Positions 21,140 to 38,280 of a stretch of 57,071 nucleotides of DNA are shown piece by piece. The stretch is from Scenedesmus sp. ARA3 (taxonomy: Eukaryota > Chlorophyta > Chlorophyceae > Sphaeropleales > Scenedesmaceae). How positions within the stretch are numbered: the stretch's first letter is position 1; every line of letters starts with the position of its first letter. Location: the NCBI GenBank assembly GCA_004335835.1, contig RWJK01000425.1, positions 1 through 57,071 of the forward strand, written 5' to 3'. The notes below the pieces were generated by a model that saw only the letters and a program-made list of their open reading frames with translations, did no database searches and had not been told where the DNA came from. A program made the position numbers and the translations under genes.

Positions 21140-23754
21140 CAGCCAATGGCCTGACAGCGTCAAACCATGTTACTGCCACTGCGACACTGCAGCAGCCAGC
21201 TGGTACAGCTGGCAGGTTTAGCCTTCAGACCATGCAGCATGCATGCCATGCGGCAGCGTCAGGCAGCGGCTGTGGCAGCCTGTGTGGTGCCTGGCTGACC
21301 ATGCAGCACAGCAGCCTGCACACTGGACAGCCTGCCGCTGCTGCTGCTGCGGCTGCTGCTGCTGCCAGACTTGTAAGCAGCACTGGCCAGTATGGCAGCA
21401 GCACCAGCAGCGTTGATGCTGTCGGCAGGAATGAGTGCAGCAGTCACAGCACCAGCGGTGTTTGCCATGACAGTGCCGCAGACAACAGCAGCAGCAGCAG
21501 CAGCAGCAGCGGCGGCGGAGGCGGTGGTGTTCCTGGTGGCACCACCAGTGACAAGGGCCAGGTGGCGCATGCAGAGGTAAGGCTGGCCCCAGGAGCATAT
21601 AGCTGGCTTGTGGCGTCGTAAGCAGGGTGTCAGCAGCAGCTGCCCCACACTTGAACATATGCTTGCACCGCTGCGCCAGGCGTCTCTTGCAGGAGATGCA
21701 AATCTGCTTGGCAGTTGCCACATCAGCACTGACTAGGCAACAGCACCTTCTCTGAGCATCGCTGCCAGTGTGACCGAGTGTTATCCCGCTTGCTGTTGAC
21801 GGAGAGTTCGATTGTACATGTAAGCAGTGGACCTGTACATGTAAGCTGTCATCCATCAACACACTGCTACACTGCCCTGCAGGGTCTTGCTGACCAGCTC
21901 AGAAACTGCAGCACAGAGCAGCAGCTGCTGCTGCTGATACAGCAGCACCTGAGCAGCATGGATGTGCAGCAGCTGTCTGCTGCAATTAAGCGGCTGTCAA
22001 TGCTGCGGTGCCAGCAGCTGCAGCCGTACGCAGCGTGCGTGCAGCGGGTGCTGCAGCTCGTACCCAACCACACGCCGCAAGACATTGCACGTGTGGTTTC
22101 AGCGCTTGGCTTGGCGCCGGCAGCCATAAAGCAGCAGCATCAAGAAGTGCTGCAGCAGCGGCTAGTGCCGGCATTTCTCAGCAAACTGTCAGACGCTGCG
22201 CCGCGCGACATAGGCAGGGTGCTGCTTGGTGCCGGCCTGAGTGGTGCCGCACTGGAAGCATGCGCTGTGCAGCAGCTGCTGGAGGCATTGCTTGGGCAAC
22301 TGGAGCAGGCTACGCCAGCAGATATTGCACGTGCACTGTCAAATGTGGCAGTCATGGAGCAGCAACTGCCAGCAGGGCAGCTGCGGCAGCTGCTGAATGC
22401 TCTAGTCGATGGCCTGGAGCAGGCTACATCAGCACACATTGCGGACGCATTGGTGGCTGTGGCGAAGATGGGGCAGCGGGTGCCTGATCATCAGGTGCGG
22501 CAGCTGCTGAAAGCAATGGTCCGGCTGCTGGACGCTGCTGCAGTGAGAGACGTTGCCAACACAGTGTGGGCGGTGACCAGCATGGGGCACCTTGTGGCAA
22601 CTCATTGGCTGCAGCAGTTGCTGCAGGCAGTTGCTGGCAGGCAGCAGCAGGCCAGCCTGTTTCAGATGAACAGTTTATTGAGGGCATGCGCCAAACAGAT
22701 GTACCTGCCAAGGCAGCTGTCAGCTGCTCCTTGGACACAGTTCGAAGTTGTTGCTACAAGCCCTGCAGTGCTCACGAGCACTGCCTGGGCATGTGGCCGG
22801 CTGGGCCACAGGGATGAGCAGCTCATGGCGGCGCTGCTGGCAGAGGCAGAGAAACGAATGCTGGCAGCAAAAGCCAACCGCAGCAGCAGCAGCAGCAGCA
22901 ACAGCTTGAACTGCCAAGATCTGTGCAATTTGTGCTGGGCTGTGGCAGTGCTGGACCTGCAGCAGCATGCTCAGCAGGTGCTGCAACTGGCAAAGGCCTG
23001 CACCAGTCAGTGGGGCAGCATAGCAGCGGAGGAGCTTCAGCAGCTGTGACGGGTGCACACCTGGTTGCTGGACTTCCAGCTGGCAGGGGGCCAGGGCCTG
23101 CAGGGTAGCCTGTCAGAGCAGCAGCTGCAGCAGTGCATGGAGGCTTGGAGTTCTGATGTGCAGGCGGCCGCCAAGCAGCCCAGCTCGAGCTTCCGACTCT
23201 CAGTGCTAGCAGCAGTGCAGCAGCTGCCCATTGCCTGGCAGCAGCAGCTGCAGATACTGGCTGCGCGGGCTTCGCGTCACAGCCGCGACAGCATCCTGCA
23301 GGGACGCCCACTCAGCGCTGCTGTGCCAGACATTGCCGGCACAACAGCAAATGGTGTGCTGGTGGCGATTCAAGCCAACACCGCTAAGCACCTCAGGCGG
23401 CCTGACTGGCAGCCTACAGGCCCTACCCAGTACAGGAACAGGGCCCTGATAAAGCGCGGCTATCGGCTGGTGGTGGTGCCTAGCCGCGAGTGGGATCAGC
23501 TGCGGGGTGACCCCAAGCGCCAGCAGCAGTACCTGATGCGGCTGTTCAAGGAGGCCGGAGTGGTGTACGGGTGCTGTGGCGGTGTTGTTGCCTGCTGCAG
23601 GCGTGGTGATGCTTGTAGTAGTGGCCAGGTGCATTTGCCTCGCACTTTTGGTTACGCTCTCACTGTGTCTTCAGCAGCAGCCGCAACAGCACCGTGCTGT
23701 GCACTAGTGATACCAGTAGCACTAGCGATGGCAGTGCGCACTGGCGATGTGTAA
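20968..23754 (+). pseudogene. OPR/RAP-domain paralogue, copy 2, with in-frame TGA
   Basis: Exon 1 (20968-21576) ends GAG|GTAAG and exon 2 starts at 21883, both phase 0, and the join aligns with copy 1 (RNCSTEQQL versus GSCSTPQQL). Exon 1 has a run of about 27 AGC codons. Exon 2 follows copy 1 until codon 592, where TGA (23047-23049) stands in place of the TGG of copy 1 (QQLWQVHTWLLDF). The same frame then continues through a recognisable RAP region. Copy 1's terminal TAG is TAC here, so the frame runs about 60 further codons of unlike sequence to 23754. The RAP core EADGPWHF is QANTAKHL, and the 38-residue repeats are degenerate. I read it as a decaying tandem duplicate. A truncated 591-residue protein of OPR repeats without RAP is possible, and a sequencing error would remove only the TGA. 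Confidence 0.75.
21058..21138 (+). repeat. (AGC)27 run
   Basis: An uninterrupted triplet run of about 81 bases, the longest in the window, in the N-terminal exon of OPR/RAP copy 2. Confidence 0.9.
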
Positions 23755-23985
23755 CTGCGAACGGGGCAGCTGTGTGACGCATGTGCCTCAGATATGCCTG
23801 TTTTTGCAGCGCAATAACATGGCTGCTGTTGCCGTCACACGTGTAGGTCGCTGTACATGTGACATGCCTCACGCGTTGCTGGCATGGCGAGCACTAGAAA
23901 TGGCTGCGGCGTTAACGTCGCACTACAACAGTACAACGTTCTAGTGCGGTGCCACCAAGCTGGCGTCAGCATATGTGCAACTCCA

Positions 23986-23990
23986 TTACA
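23986..23990 (-). terminator. Possible TGTAA polyadenylation signal (minus strand)
   Basis: Reads TGTAA on the minus strand about 200 bp past the stop of the Ser-rich gene. Weak support on its own. Confidence 0.3.
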
Positions 23991-24192
23991 TGTATCACAG
24001 GCACTGCCACTTGAGGCATGCAAAACCTCACGAGGACCAGTGATGCCATACCGGCAGGATCCTTGCAGGAACAAGGCAAGGCCAATTGTGGCCGCATGAG
24101 ATGCACCAAGCCTCTTTCAGGGCTACATGCATGACCAGATAAGGCTAGCATCAAAGACCCCCTGGTTGCATGTCTGCTGCAGAGGTGCAAGC

Positions 24193-25045
24193 TTAGCCGC
24201 TCACCACTGACCACTCAGACTCGCTGCTCACATCACCACCTCCACCCGCCTGCCATTCAGGCTGTTGAGGCACACCGGCTGCTAGCAGCGCTGCATCATT
24301 GCCGTCATCATCATCAGCAACTCCAGTAGCTGCTGCTGTCCTGGCTGAAGAAGCGAGTGACATAGCATCGTTACAGCCACAATCGGCAGCAGTACTTGGT
24401 GCAGCCGCCCCATGCGCCAAGCTGGCAGCATCATTGTGCTGATCGCTCAAGGCTATCAAAGAGGTAGTGCTGCTGCTGGTGCCACTGCTGCTGCGGCTGC
24501 TGCTGCTGCCCCCCCAGCTGCCAGCATGTGGCAAGCTGGCACTGCCATCATGATCATCACCTCCTGCTTCATCATCTCCTTGTGGCAGCTGCACTGCAGA
24601 ACCACCCTGCTGTGGCTCCTGATGCGCAGCTGCAGCGGACACAAGGTCTGCACTGCTTCTACTTCTGCTGCTGATGCTAGCCGTGCTGAGGCTATCTGCT
24701 GAAGTTACAGAGCGTCCCAGGCTGCTGCTGCTGCTGCTGCTGCCGCTGCTGCTGTACTTCATCTTGTCCAGGCTGGCCTGCACAAGGGATACTGGCAGTG
24801 CAGGTGATTGCAGCGGCAGGTCTGCAGCATCAGCATCGCTTGCGGTGCCTGCTGCATATGCTGCAACGGCTACACCCTCTTGCGCGCTGCCTGCACTGAG
24901 GCTGGGGCCAGCCGCTGCCACTGCTGCAGTGGAGGTGCAGGCAGCTGTGTCAGTAGCACCCCAGCCTGCTGGTGTTGATGGGGGAGAGCGGTCCCAGGCT
25001 GCACTGCTGCTGCTGGCCCTGCTGAACCATGATGAGCTGCCACCA

Positions 25046-25077
<32 letters not shown>

Positions 25078-25557
25078 GCTGCTGCTGGGGTTGCTGTTTG
25101 CTTCCAGCAGCACTGCAAAGCCCTCAGCTGCATTCACTGACAGTTGAGGAGCTACTGGTGTTGCTGACGGCAGAGCCTCAGGCTGCGGCTGCTGGTGCTG
25201 CTGGCTGCTGCTGCCACCTGCGCCGGAATGTGCTGCCGCCTCCAGCCATGCCTGCATGCTGTGGGCGGCATGAGCTAGGGAGCTGGCTGCCAGCTGCTGC
25301 TGATGCAGATGCTGCTCATCCAGAGGCATTAAACCAACAGCCAGCCAGCCATAGCTGCCGTTCCTGCTGAGCATGCATGGGGCAGCGCTGCTTGTGCTGG
25401 AACTGGTGTCAGTGGCACTGCTGCTAGCCCAGTTGTAGGTGGCCAAGGTGACTGCTGCAGTGGGGGATGCGGGTCCTGATCGAGCTTTGCAGCTTGATTG
25501 CGGGTTGCCGAGCTTTCTTTGCAGTCTGCTGCACAGCAGCAGCGGGCCCAGGAGCAT
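24193..25557 (-). CDS. Ser/Ala-rich protein of unknown function with C-terminal WxxV motif
   Basis: A single open frame of 454 aa, not recognised as a known family. It is mostly low complexity: Ser runs, Ala-rich stretches and acidic segments (GDDEAGGDDHDG, DDDDGND). More ordered pieces are near the N-terminus (GSYGWLAVGLMPLDEQHL and SLAHAAHSMQAWLEAA). The last residues read SSESEWSVVSG: acidic and Ser residues before W-x-x-V, the pattern of an ATG8-interacting (AIM/LIR) motif. The start is uncertain, because an acceptor-like CTGCAG precedes the codons for TLATYNW and an upstream exon is possible. It is divergent with the small hydrophilic gene, sharing a 332-bp promoter region. Confidence 0.55.
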
Positions 25558-25889
25558 CGTGAGTTCCGGTTGCTGATCGAAGCCCTAGTTATAGATAAGT
25601 TGGCAGACAAGGCTTACGATGCCAGGAACGTTTTTTTAGATTCAACAAGAGCTGATCGGCGACTCAACACCTGTATCTATTAGCTAAAGCGTTTTGTGCA
25701 TTGCTGACAATGCCATGCAGTGTGACTGGGTGTGTGTCACAGCGCTGACTAGATTTGTGTGAAGCCTCTCCTGCCCCTGCATGAGGGCTTCAAATTCGCT
25801 AACTGTATACACTTCCATGCAAACGTCTGATATACAGGCGATCTACTTTCTGTTCGTTGCATTTCCAGATCAACCCCAGCAGTTTCGCC
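25558..25889. promoter_or_regulatory. Shared divergent promoter region
   Basis: 332 bp between the Ser-rich gene (minus) and the small hydrophilic gene (plus). No clear TATA box or palindromic site was seen. Confidence 0.4.
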
Positions 25890-27801
25890 ATGTCCGAGCC
25901 AATGCAGGCGAAGGAGCAGAAGGTGAGCTGAGCGCTGCGGCAGCATCAAAGGAAGCATATAAAAGTATCGCATAGTTCTAGTATCACGTTGGTGACGTCG
26001 ACGTACAACTAGCACCTGATCTGGCGGATGAGCAGTTTCCACACCTGCTGCAACGCAAAGCTGCATGCACAGCAGCGAGATCAACGCCCTAGATGGTCCT
26101 CAAGGACCTTGCCACTGGCTGCTAGCTTTTGAAGTCACACATAAATGGTCTTCTTGTCTGTTGGCATATGATGTCCTGCACAATGCAGGACAGCATGTCC
26201 CAACAGATCAGCAGATCATACATCATTGGACGCAACTGCTAGCGCCTTGCAGCAGCTGCTGGCAGCCGCTATCAGTTGCTATTTCTCCAACATTTGCCAA
26301 AAGCGATTTTCTGCATGTTCTAGCGAGAGATCACGACAAGCCTGCTGGTGCACTGTAGATCGCTGTTCTGCTGCTTTCCAGCAGCAAACCAGCAGTATTG
26401 GCATCGCTCCGATCTACTCTACTTCACTATTGGATCATGCAACGACTGCATGCATTCACACCTCAACTGAAGCGTTGCTGCCCACTGCGCTGCCTTGCTT
26501 GCCCTGCCACCCTGCAGGAGGCAGTGGGTGGCCGCAACGACGAGCCGCAGGATGTGTCTGCCATTGACACCTCAGCAGCAGGAGCCAACATCCTCAATCC
26601 CATGGTGAGACCTGGCTGCAGCCTGCAGCCAACAGCTGTGCTGCATATAGTTATACACGCAACTTTACTAGTGTCAAAGCGTAGCTTTGCTTATGTTGGA
26701 GGACTGCCTGAGGTGGGTGTGTGCTGCTGTGCGTCCAAGGCAAGCTGGCTGGCAGCACACTACGCTACCTCGCTGTTGCATTCAGCAAGCAGGGCAGTGC
26801 ATTATGCAGAGCATGTACCTATACGTCATGCGGTTATCATTTAAGAAATGCTTTGCCTACCTGCTTGCCTGCCTGCCTGGCTGCTGTGCTGTCGCGCTGT
26901 GTGTCTGTGTTATGCTGCAGGGTGGCGGCCTTGCCGAGCCTGCCGCTGACATCCCACCTGGGCAGGGCAGCGTGCAGGACATGCCAGGTGCGCGTGTGTG
27001 GCGTGGTTTGGGGTTGGGCTTGGGCTTGGGGAAGGGGGTTGGGAAGGGTGGCGGGTGCGCCACACATGTTATGGGCGGCCAGCCTGGCACAGATGGTGAA
27101 GCTGAACATTGCAGCCACCGTGTGTCATCGCCAGACCAGCAGTACTGATCAGTGTGTGCGTTGGCGCTGTCATGGCATGCACCTTCCAACCTGTTTGCGC
27201 ACTGCCATGGCATTCGCCCCGCTAACTCTCATGCTGCTGCTTTGTCATGTGGCGCCTCTTCCAACTCACCGCACCTGCAGGTGACATGGACCACCTTTAT
27301 AAGCTGGGCAGCGATGTGATACACACCTGCTGACCTCGTCTGACACTGTCACGTCATGCACCTCCCCATATTTGAATGTTCAGCGCCTGCAGGCGACAAA
27401 GTGCGCCTGTCCAAGCTGGCGATGATTTGGTACACACACCTCTTAGCCTGTTGTGACACTCTCGTGACTTGCACCTGGCCTGTTGCCCATGATTTGCTGC
27501 AATGTGCAGGCGACAAGGAGCGCCTATCCAAGCTGGGCGGCGAATTGATACATACACCTGCTGTCCTGTTTCGACACTTTCAGAGCATTCACCTCCCCTC
27601 TGGCTCATGATGTGCCATGTGCCTTCTGATGTGCCCGCAGGTGACAAGGAGCGCCTGTCCAAGCTGGGCGGTGACGTGGGCACCGTGAAGGGCGCAGGCC
27701 TGGGCGTGGTGCAGGGCGGCGTGGATGAGCGCGGCGGCACGGCTGCCTCAGACATGGCCCAACAGGCCGACACGAGCAAGCTGGAGGGCTCCAAGGCGTG
27801 A
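25890..27801 (+). CDS. Small hydrophilic Gly/Asp-rich protein (LEA/SMP-like at most)
   Basis: Four exons join in phase: 25890-25922, 26518-26604, 26921-26987 and 27641-27801, giving 115 aa starting MSEPMQAKEQK. The product has no Cys or Trp, no TM segment and no signal peptide. It contains NDEPQDVSAIDTSAAG, PAADIPPGQGSVQDMP and KLGGDVGTVKGAGLGVVQGG, ending KLEGSKA. Such composition is like stress-related hydrophilic proteins (LEA or seed-maturation type), but no family signature is clear, so function is open. The last exon is preceded by three echoes of its own start. A G-rich tract follows the third donor. Confidence 0.65.
27010..27054 (+). other. G-quadruplex-type tract just after a donor
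   Basis: Seven or more G-runs of three to five separated by one to three bases lie about 20 bp downstream of the intron 3 donor (26988) of the small hydrophilic gene. Confidence 0.6.
27281..27690 (+). repeat. Four tandem copies of an acceptor plus exon start
   Basis: A GGTGACAAGGAGCGCCTGTC-like block begins right after an AG at 27281, 27393, 27510 and 27641 (spacing 112, 117, 131). The intron-like DNA between copies is also repeated (a GATACACACCTGCTG-type segment), so the unit is exon start plus intron tail. Only the last copy continues as the full exon. Earlier copies reach stops. Confidence 0.9.
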
Positions 27802-29058
27802 GCTGCAAGCTCTTTTCTGCTGATGCGGTGCCACACAACACGTGGAGTGCTGAGGCTGCCAGCAGCTGTGTGTGGGCATGCGTGGGCAGCGTGCAGCAGC
27901 AGTGGCAAATTGTTGCTGCAAAAGCCATGCAATGTTTCAAGCCAGGCCTTTAGCTGGCCAGGGCAGCGTGCAGCGCATACATGCTGCCAGGCAGTATGCT
28001 GAGGCTGCCAGGCAGCTGTGTGTAAGGGCGTGCCTTGCAGCATCAAATTGTTGCTGCAGCAGCCCTGCCGAGTGAGTTGCAGTGTACTTGTATGTTGTGG
28101 AAGTTGTCAGCCAGTGCGTGTGGCAAGTTGATTGGCTCTGTCACAGGATGCCACCTGCTGCTCTGGGTGCCTTGGGTGCTTGCCCTTTGAACCTATTCAC
28201 GGTTTGACAATCGGGCGAATTCCCAATGTTGAACACTTTGAAATGTAACAGCACCAATTGAGAAGTGGCTGTTGCAGCTGACGGGATCCCTCCTATGTCA
28301 CCAATGCAACCAGAGCAACAGTCCACCAGAGGGTTCCTGCTGTGCAGCATACTTTCAAACCTAGCTGCCGTGGTAACGTCCAGCAGAGTGCTTTTCGTTT
28401 CACTCAATGACTTGCGCCTGCTATGTGAAGCGCGGCTAGCCTAGGCTGAGGTCTCGGCTGCGCTGATGCATGCCACAGTGCAATGATGGATGCCAAGGCG
28501 ACGTTGTATTACAAAACAACACCAATCTGCTGCTTGAGATTACCCAGCGTCATTTAATGTACACTTGCGCAAAGATCATGATGCTATGTCCAGCAGCTGC
28601 AGTGGACAAACTTGTGCTTGATCCAGCCAGCAACAACTGGGTATGCGGATGTGCAGGTTTGCATGCACGCTCCGCGCCAGCAAAGAACAACAGCCAGCAG
28701 CAGCTGGCAATGCGGCGACTGTGGCAATATGCATGCACGCTCTTGCGGCATAACATGCAACATCAGAGTGGTCATCTGCACTGCTGTAATACAATACACT
28801 AGTTTTGTCGACAGCGCAAGCATTCACCCCAAAACGCAATAGAATCAGAGCAAAGACCTTGTGACTAACTCCTGCATTACGCATGCATACACAATGCAGC
28901 CAAGCGCAGACACAACAGCACCAAGTGTGAACAATAAGCCATCAGCACACATCAAGCTTATCTGCATCAGCATACACGGTCTGTGCAGTCTGAGGCAGTT
29001 GTAGCACCGCAAAGTTCATTGCATAGGTTTCAACACTTTGCCACATGCCCAATTAAAA
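27802..29058. other. Intergenic region between convergent genes
   Basis: Contains the 3' regions of the small hydrophilic gene and of the BTB gene. No gene is supported. TGTAA is present at 28021. Confidence 0.5.
28021..28025 (+). terminator. Possible TGTAA polyadenylation signal
   Basis: About 220 bp after the stop of the small hydrophilic gene, a usual distance for an algal 3' UTR. Confidence 0.35.
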
Positions 29059-31556
29059 TTACAGCTCAAAGGTAATGACAGACCTGAAGCCAGGGAATGC
29101 ATTGCTGCCCACAAAGTACGTCTCCAGCTGCGTGGCCAGGCCCACAGCGGCAAAGCCCGCGGCCTGCAGCAGCGCCATCAGCCCGGCAACGCTTGCGCGC
29201 GGCGCCTGCTGCACCAGCAGCTTGTGCAGCGTGGAGTACCTGGCGGCAGCAGCAGCAGCAGCAGCAAGTGCGTAGGCAGGTCAGCGAGAACAAGCAGGTT
29301 CGCAAGCCGCAGGCAGATGTGGCATTGCCTAAGGTAATCCTTACCTTAGGCAAGGAACCCAACACCGCGCTGCACTCCTGCATGCAAACAATGAAAGGAG
29401 GTGGTGCAGCTGCTGCTCGAGACAAGCAACCCTCACGCTGCAGTTGCTTACCGGACCACAGGATCCTCCCCGCCAATACAGCACACTAATACTGCCTTGA
29501 AATGCCCCGCCTACCCCCCACCTGTTGAGCTCCTGCTTGAAGGCGCCCCTGGCTGCCTCCTGCACTGCCTGCGGCTCCCCAGGCATGTGCGTGCTCAGCA
29601 CAAACTTGTCGGCAGTCTCGCGTATCACGTACTTGTGGTACACAGTGACACCGCCCCACCCCGGACCAGGAGTAACACCAGACACGCCACCAACAGCAGC
29701 AGCTGCAGCCGCCACAGCTGCTGCGCCTGCCGCGGCAGCAGCTACTGCCTCACTACCCGCAGGCGTGCCTGGCCGGCTGCCAGCTGCTGCTGCTGCAGCA
29801 GGGCTGCTGCGGCCTGAGCCAGCCCTGGGGCTGGGGCTTGCATATGGGCTGGGGCTGCTGCACACAGCAGCACCAGCGCCTGCCCCAGCTGCTGCGGCGG
29901 CTGCAATGGCAGCTGTCGCAGCCCCTGCAGCACTTGCAGGAACCAGCCTGCACTCCACCTCCACCCGCACCTCCCCGACTGGGTAGTACAGCAGCAGAAA
30001 TTCCAGCCGGGCGCAGGGCTCAGGGTCGGCAAGCGCTGCAACCAGGTCTGGTTGCTGTGCTGCCAGCGGCAGGTGCAGTAGGTGCTGCAGCACAAGCTCC
30101 GCCAGCTGCTGCCACTGCCCATTCGCTGCAGCGGCCTGCTGCTGCATGGCGTGCAGCTGCTGCGCAGCAGCAACACACTGCACCAGAGCAGGCACCTGCT
30201 GCTGCTGCTGCTGCTCCATGCTGAGCATCACATCCTCGCCAGATACAGGCACGTCTGCTGGTGCTGAGGCAGCAGGGCTGAGCCCTGCAGCAGCCACAAG
30301 AGGGTGCCGCAGCTGATCCCGAGTTGCCTGCATTGCCCCATTCAGCAAGCTGCTCCTGCTGGGCTCCCTGCTGCTGCCGTTCGTGCTGCTGTGCTGCCGC
30401 TGCAGCAGCGAAAACGTCGGCTCCCTGTACATGCCACCGGCCTGCTGCTGCTGCTGCTGCTGCTGCCTGTTGCCGCTGGCCAGCAGCCCAGCACTGGCCC
30501 ACTTGCCTAGGCTGCAGGCTTGTGCAAGGCCCGGAAGGTTGTAGAACTCTGCTTCTGCTCGCAGCTGCCGCAGCTGTGCTGGGCTGTCTGGCAGCACCAG
30601 CAGGCTGTCTGCGTGGCGCAGGCAGCGCAGGTATGCCAGCACATACTTGAAACTGCATGCGCAGGGCAGGAGCAGCAACAGCAGCCGGATGTCTTCAAAG
30701 GATAGAAAACCAACTCGTGTGGCAGCGTCATTCTGTGCATATCAGCTGCCTGCAGTCACTCATAAACGGCAGCGACCGCCTGCAGTGCTGATGTAACATA
30801 TGTGTCTCTACACACAGCACTGTGCGTCGATTAGAACACTGTGTCTGCTGCTGTGCGAAGTGATGTTATGCAACTATGTTGCATACTTGTGATCGCATTG
30901 TCACCAATACATGCCTGCAAGCACGCTACATATGTGCATAACACACATGAATGCATGCAGCATGCATGGGACACGCTGCTCAGAACTTTTGCATGCTTGG
31001 TGTCAAGCACTGCTGATGGCCTGCTCTGCGTGCAATTCATGCTACAAAATGGCTAGCCATTTCAACTGCACCTCAGGCGCATCATGCATGCATGAATTGA
31101 AGTGCTAGGCAAGCAATGCAGCAGCTGTGCCGTATCCATGCGATGGTGAAGCTGCTGCACACAACCCTGCTGCAGGCCACTGCCCTAGCCCTCAGGAGTT
31201 CCATTAATGACATGTTGCATATGGGGCTGCGCGTGCCCTCACCTTTCAGGGTCCCTGTCGATGAAGGGTGTCTGGCTGCCAGGTACAACTGAAGGGCTCC
31301 AGTGACCGCTGCCAAACAGAGCAGCAAAGTAGCTGCCAGGCACTGCTGTCAGTGTTCCCAGGCTGGTGGCAAAGCTAGTGCCTCCTACATTGAGCCTGAT
31401 TACTGTGCTCTCAGCAGCTGTTCCTGGTGATGGTTCTGTAACGATCATACCCTCCTCATCCGCATCTGAAAACGTGCTGCCCCTGGCAGAGTGGAAGGCA
31501 AACTCATTGATGCTGGAGCAGGTGCTGCGATGGCTCTTGCTGTTCGTTGCTTCCAT
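29059..31556 (-). CDS. BTB/POZ (T1, KCTD-type) domain protein
   Basis: Three exons on the minus strand join in phase: 31556-31243, 30652-29522 and 29239-29059, giving 541 aa. The T1-type BTB domain spans the first junction: VIRLNVGGTSFATSLGTL (from residue 52), SYFAALFGSG, TPFIDRDPE, then FKYVLAYLRCL and AEFYNLPGLAQAC, the classic order of KCTD/T1 domains. The middle is Gln-, Ser- and Ala-rich. The C-terminal 100 residues (HKYVIRETADKFVLSTHMPG, LVQQAPRASVAGLMALLQ, ETYFVGSNAFPGF) look like a second folded region I do not recognise. KCTD-type proteins often oligomerise and serve as CUL3 ubiquitin-ligase adaptors, but this role is only inferred from the domain. It is divergent from V-ATPase B. 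Confidence 0.8.
29325..29353. repeat. Perfect hairpin in a BTB intron
   Basis: TTGCCTAAGGTAA is followed after three bases (TCC) by its exact reverse complement. It lies inside the intron between BTB exons 2 and 3 (29240-29521), about 85 bp from the acceptor, and would form a 13-bp stem in the pre-mRNA. Confidence 0.8.
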
Positions 31557-31868
31557 TTACCCTGCAAGTTGCGGATCTATCACGTCAAACTCACTCGTGC
31601 ACCAGTGATGCTTATGCTTGCTTTGGTACTGCTGTTGGCTACACAGCAGGGCATTTTGCCAGACGTAGACAGTCCGAAGGTTTTATAAATATGTCGAAAA
31701 GGCTTGAGGACTTCTTGAATGAGCAAAACGTCAAAGTGACTCCCGTGCCAAACCCTTCGCAGGTTTCGCTAGCATTCTTTGCTTTCTAGCCCAACTCACG
31801 GCGCTGGCCACTCCTGATCAGGAATAACCGATGGAACCTGTGTAAACACGGGGTCAAAAGCAGGCATC
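31557..31868. promoter_or_regulatory. Shared promoter of BTB gene and V-ATPase B
   Basis: 312 bp between divergent start codons. TATAAA lies at 31684-31689 on the plus strand, about 180 bp before the V-ATPase B start. A 32-codon open frame (31691-31789) begins just after it. Confidence 0.5.
31691..31789 (+). CDS. Possible upstream ORF in the V-ATPase B leader
   Basis: ATG to TAG, 32 codons (MSKRLEDFLNEQ start), 79 bp before the V-ATPase B ATG. It reads like real protein sequence rather than triplet noise. If transcription starts before it, it is a uORF. If TATAAA at 31684 is the real TATA box, the start site would lie inside and exclude its ATG. A CAG|GT at 31763 could instead make it an alternative first exon, but its phase does not fit exon 2 of V-ATPase B. 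Confidence 0.3.
   Translation: MSKRLEDFLNEQNVKVTPVPNPSQVSLAFFAF

Positions 31869-38280
<6,412 letters not shown>

Noticed and set aside
23047..23049. TGA as a recoded or selenocysteine codon
   Set aside because: Copy 1 has TGG (Trp) at this site, no recoding element was seen, and the other two lesions in copy 2 point to decay.
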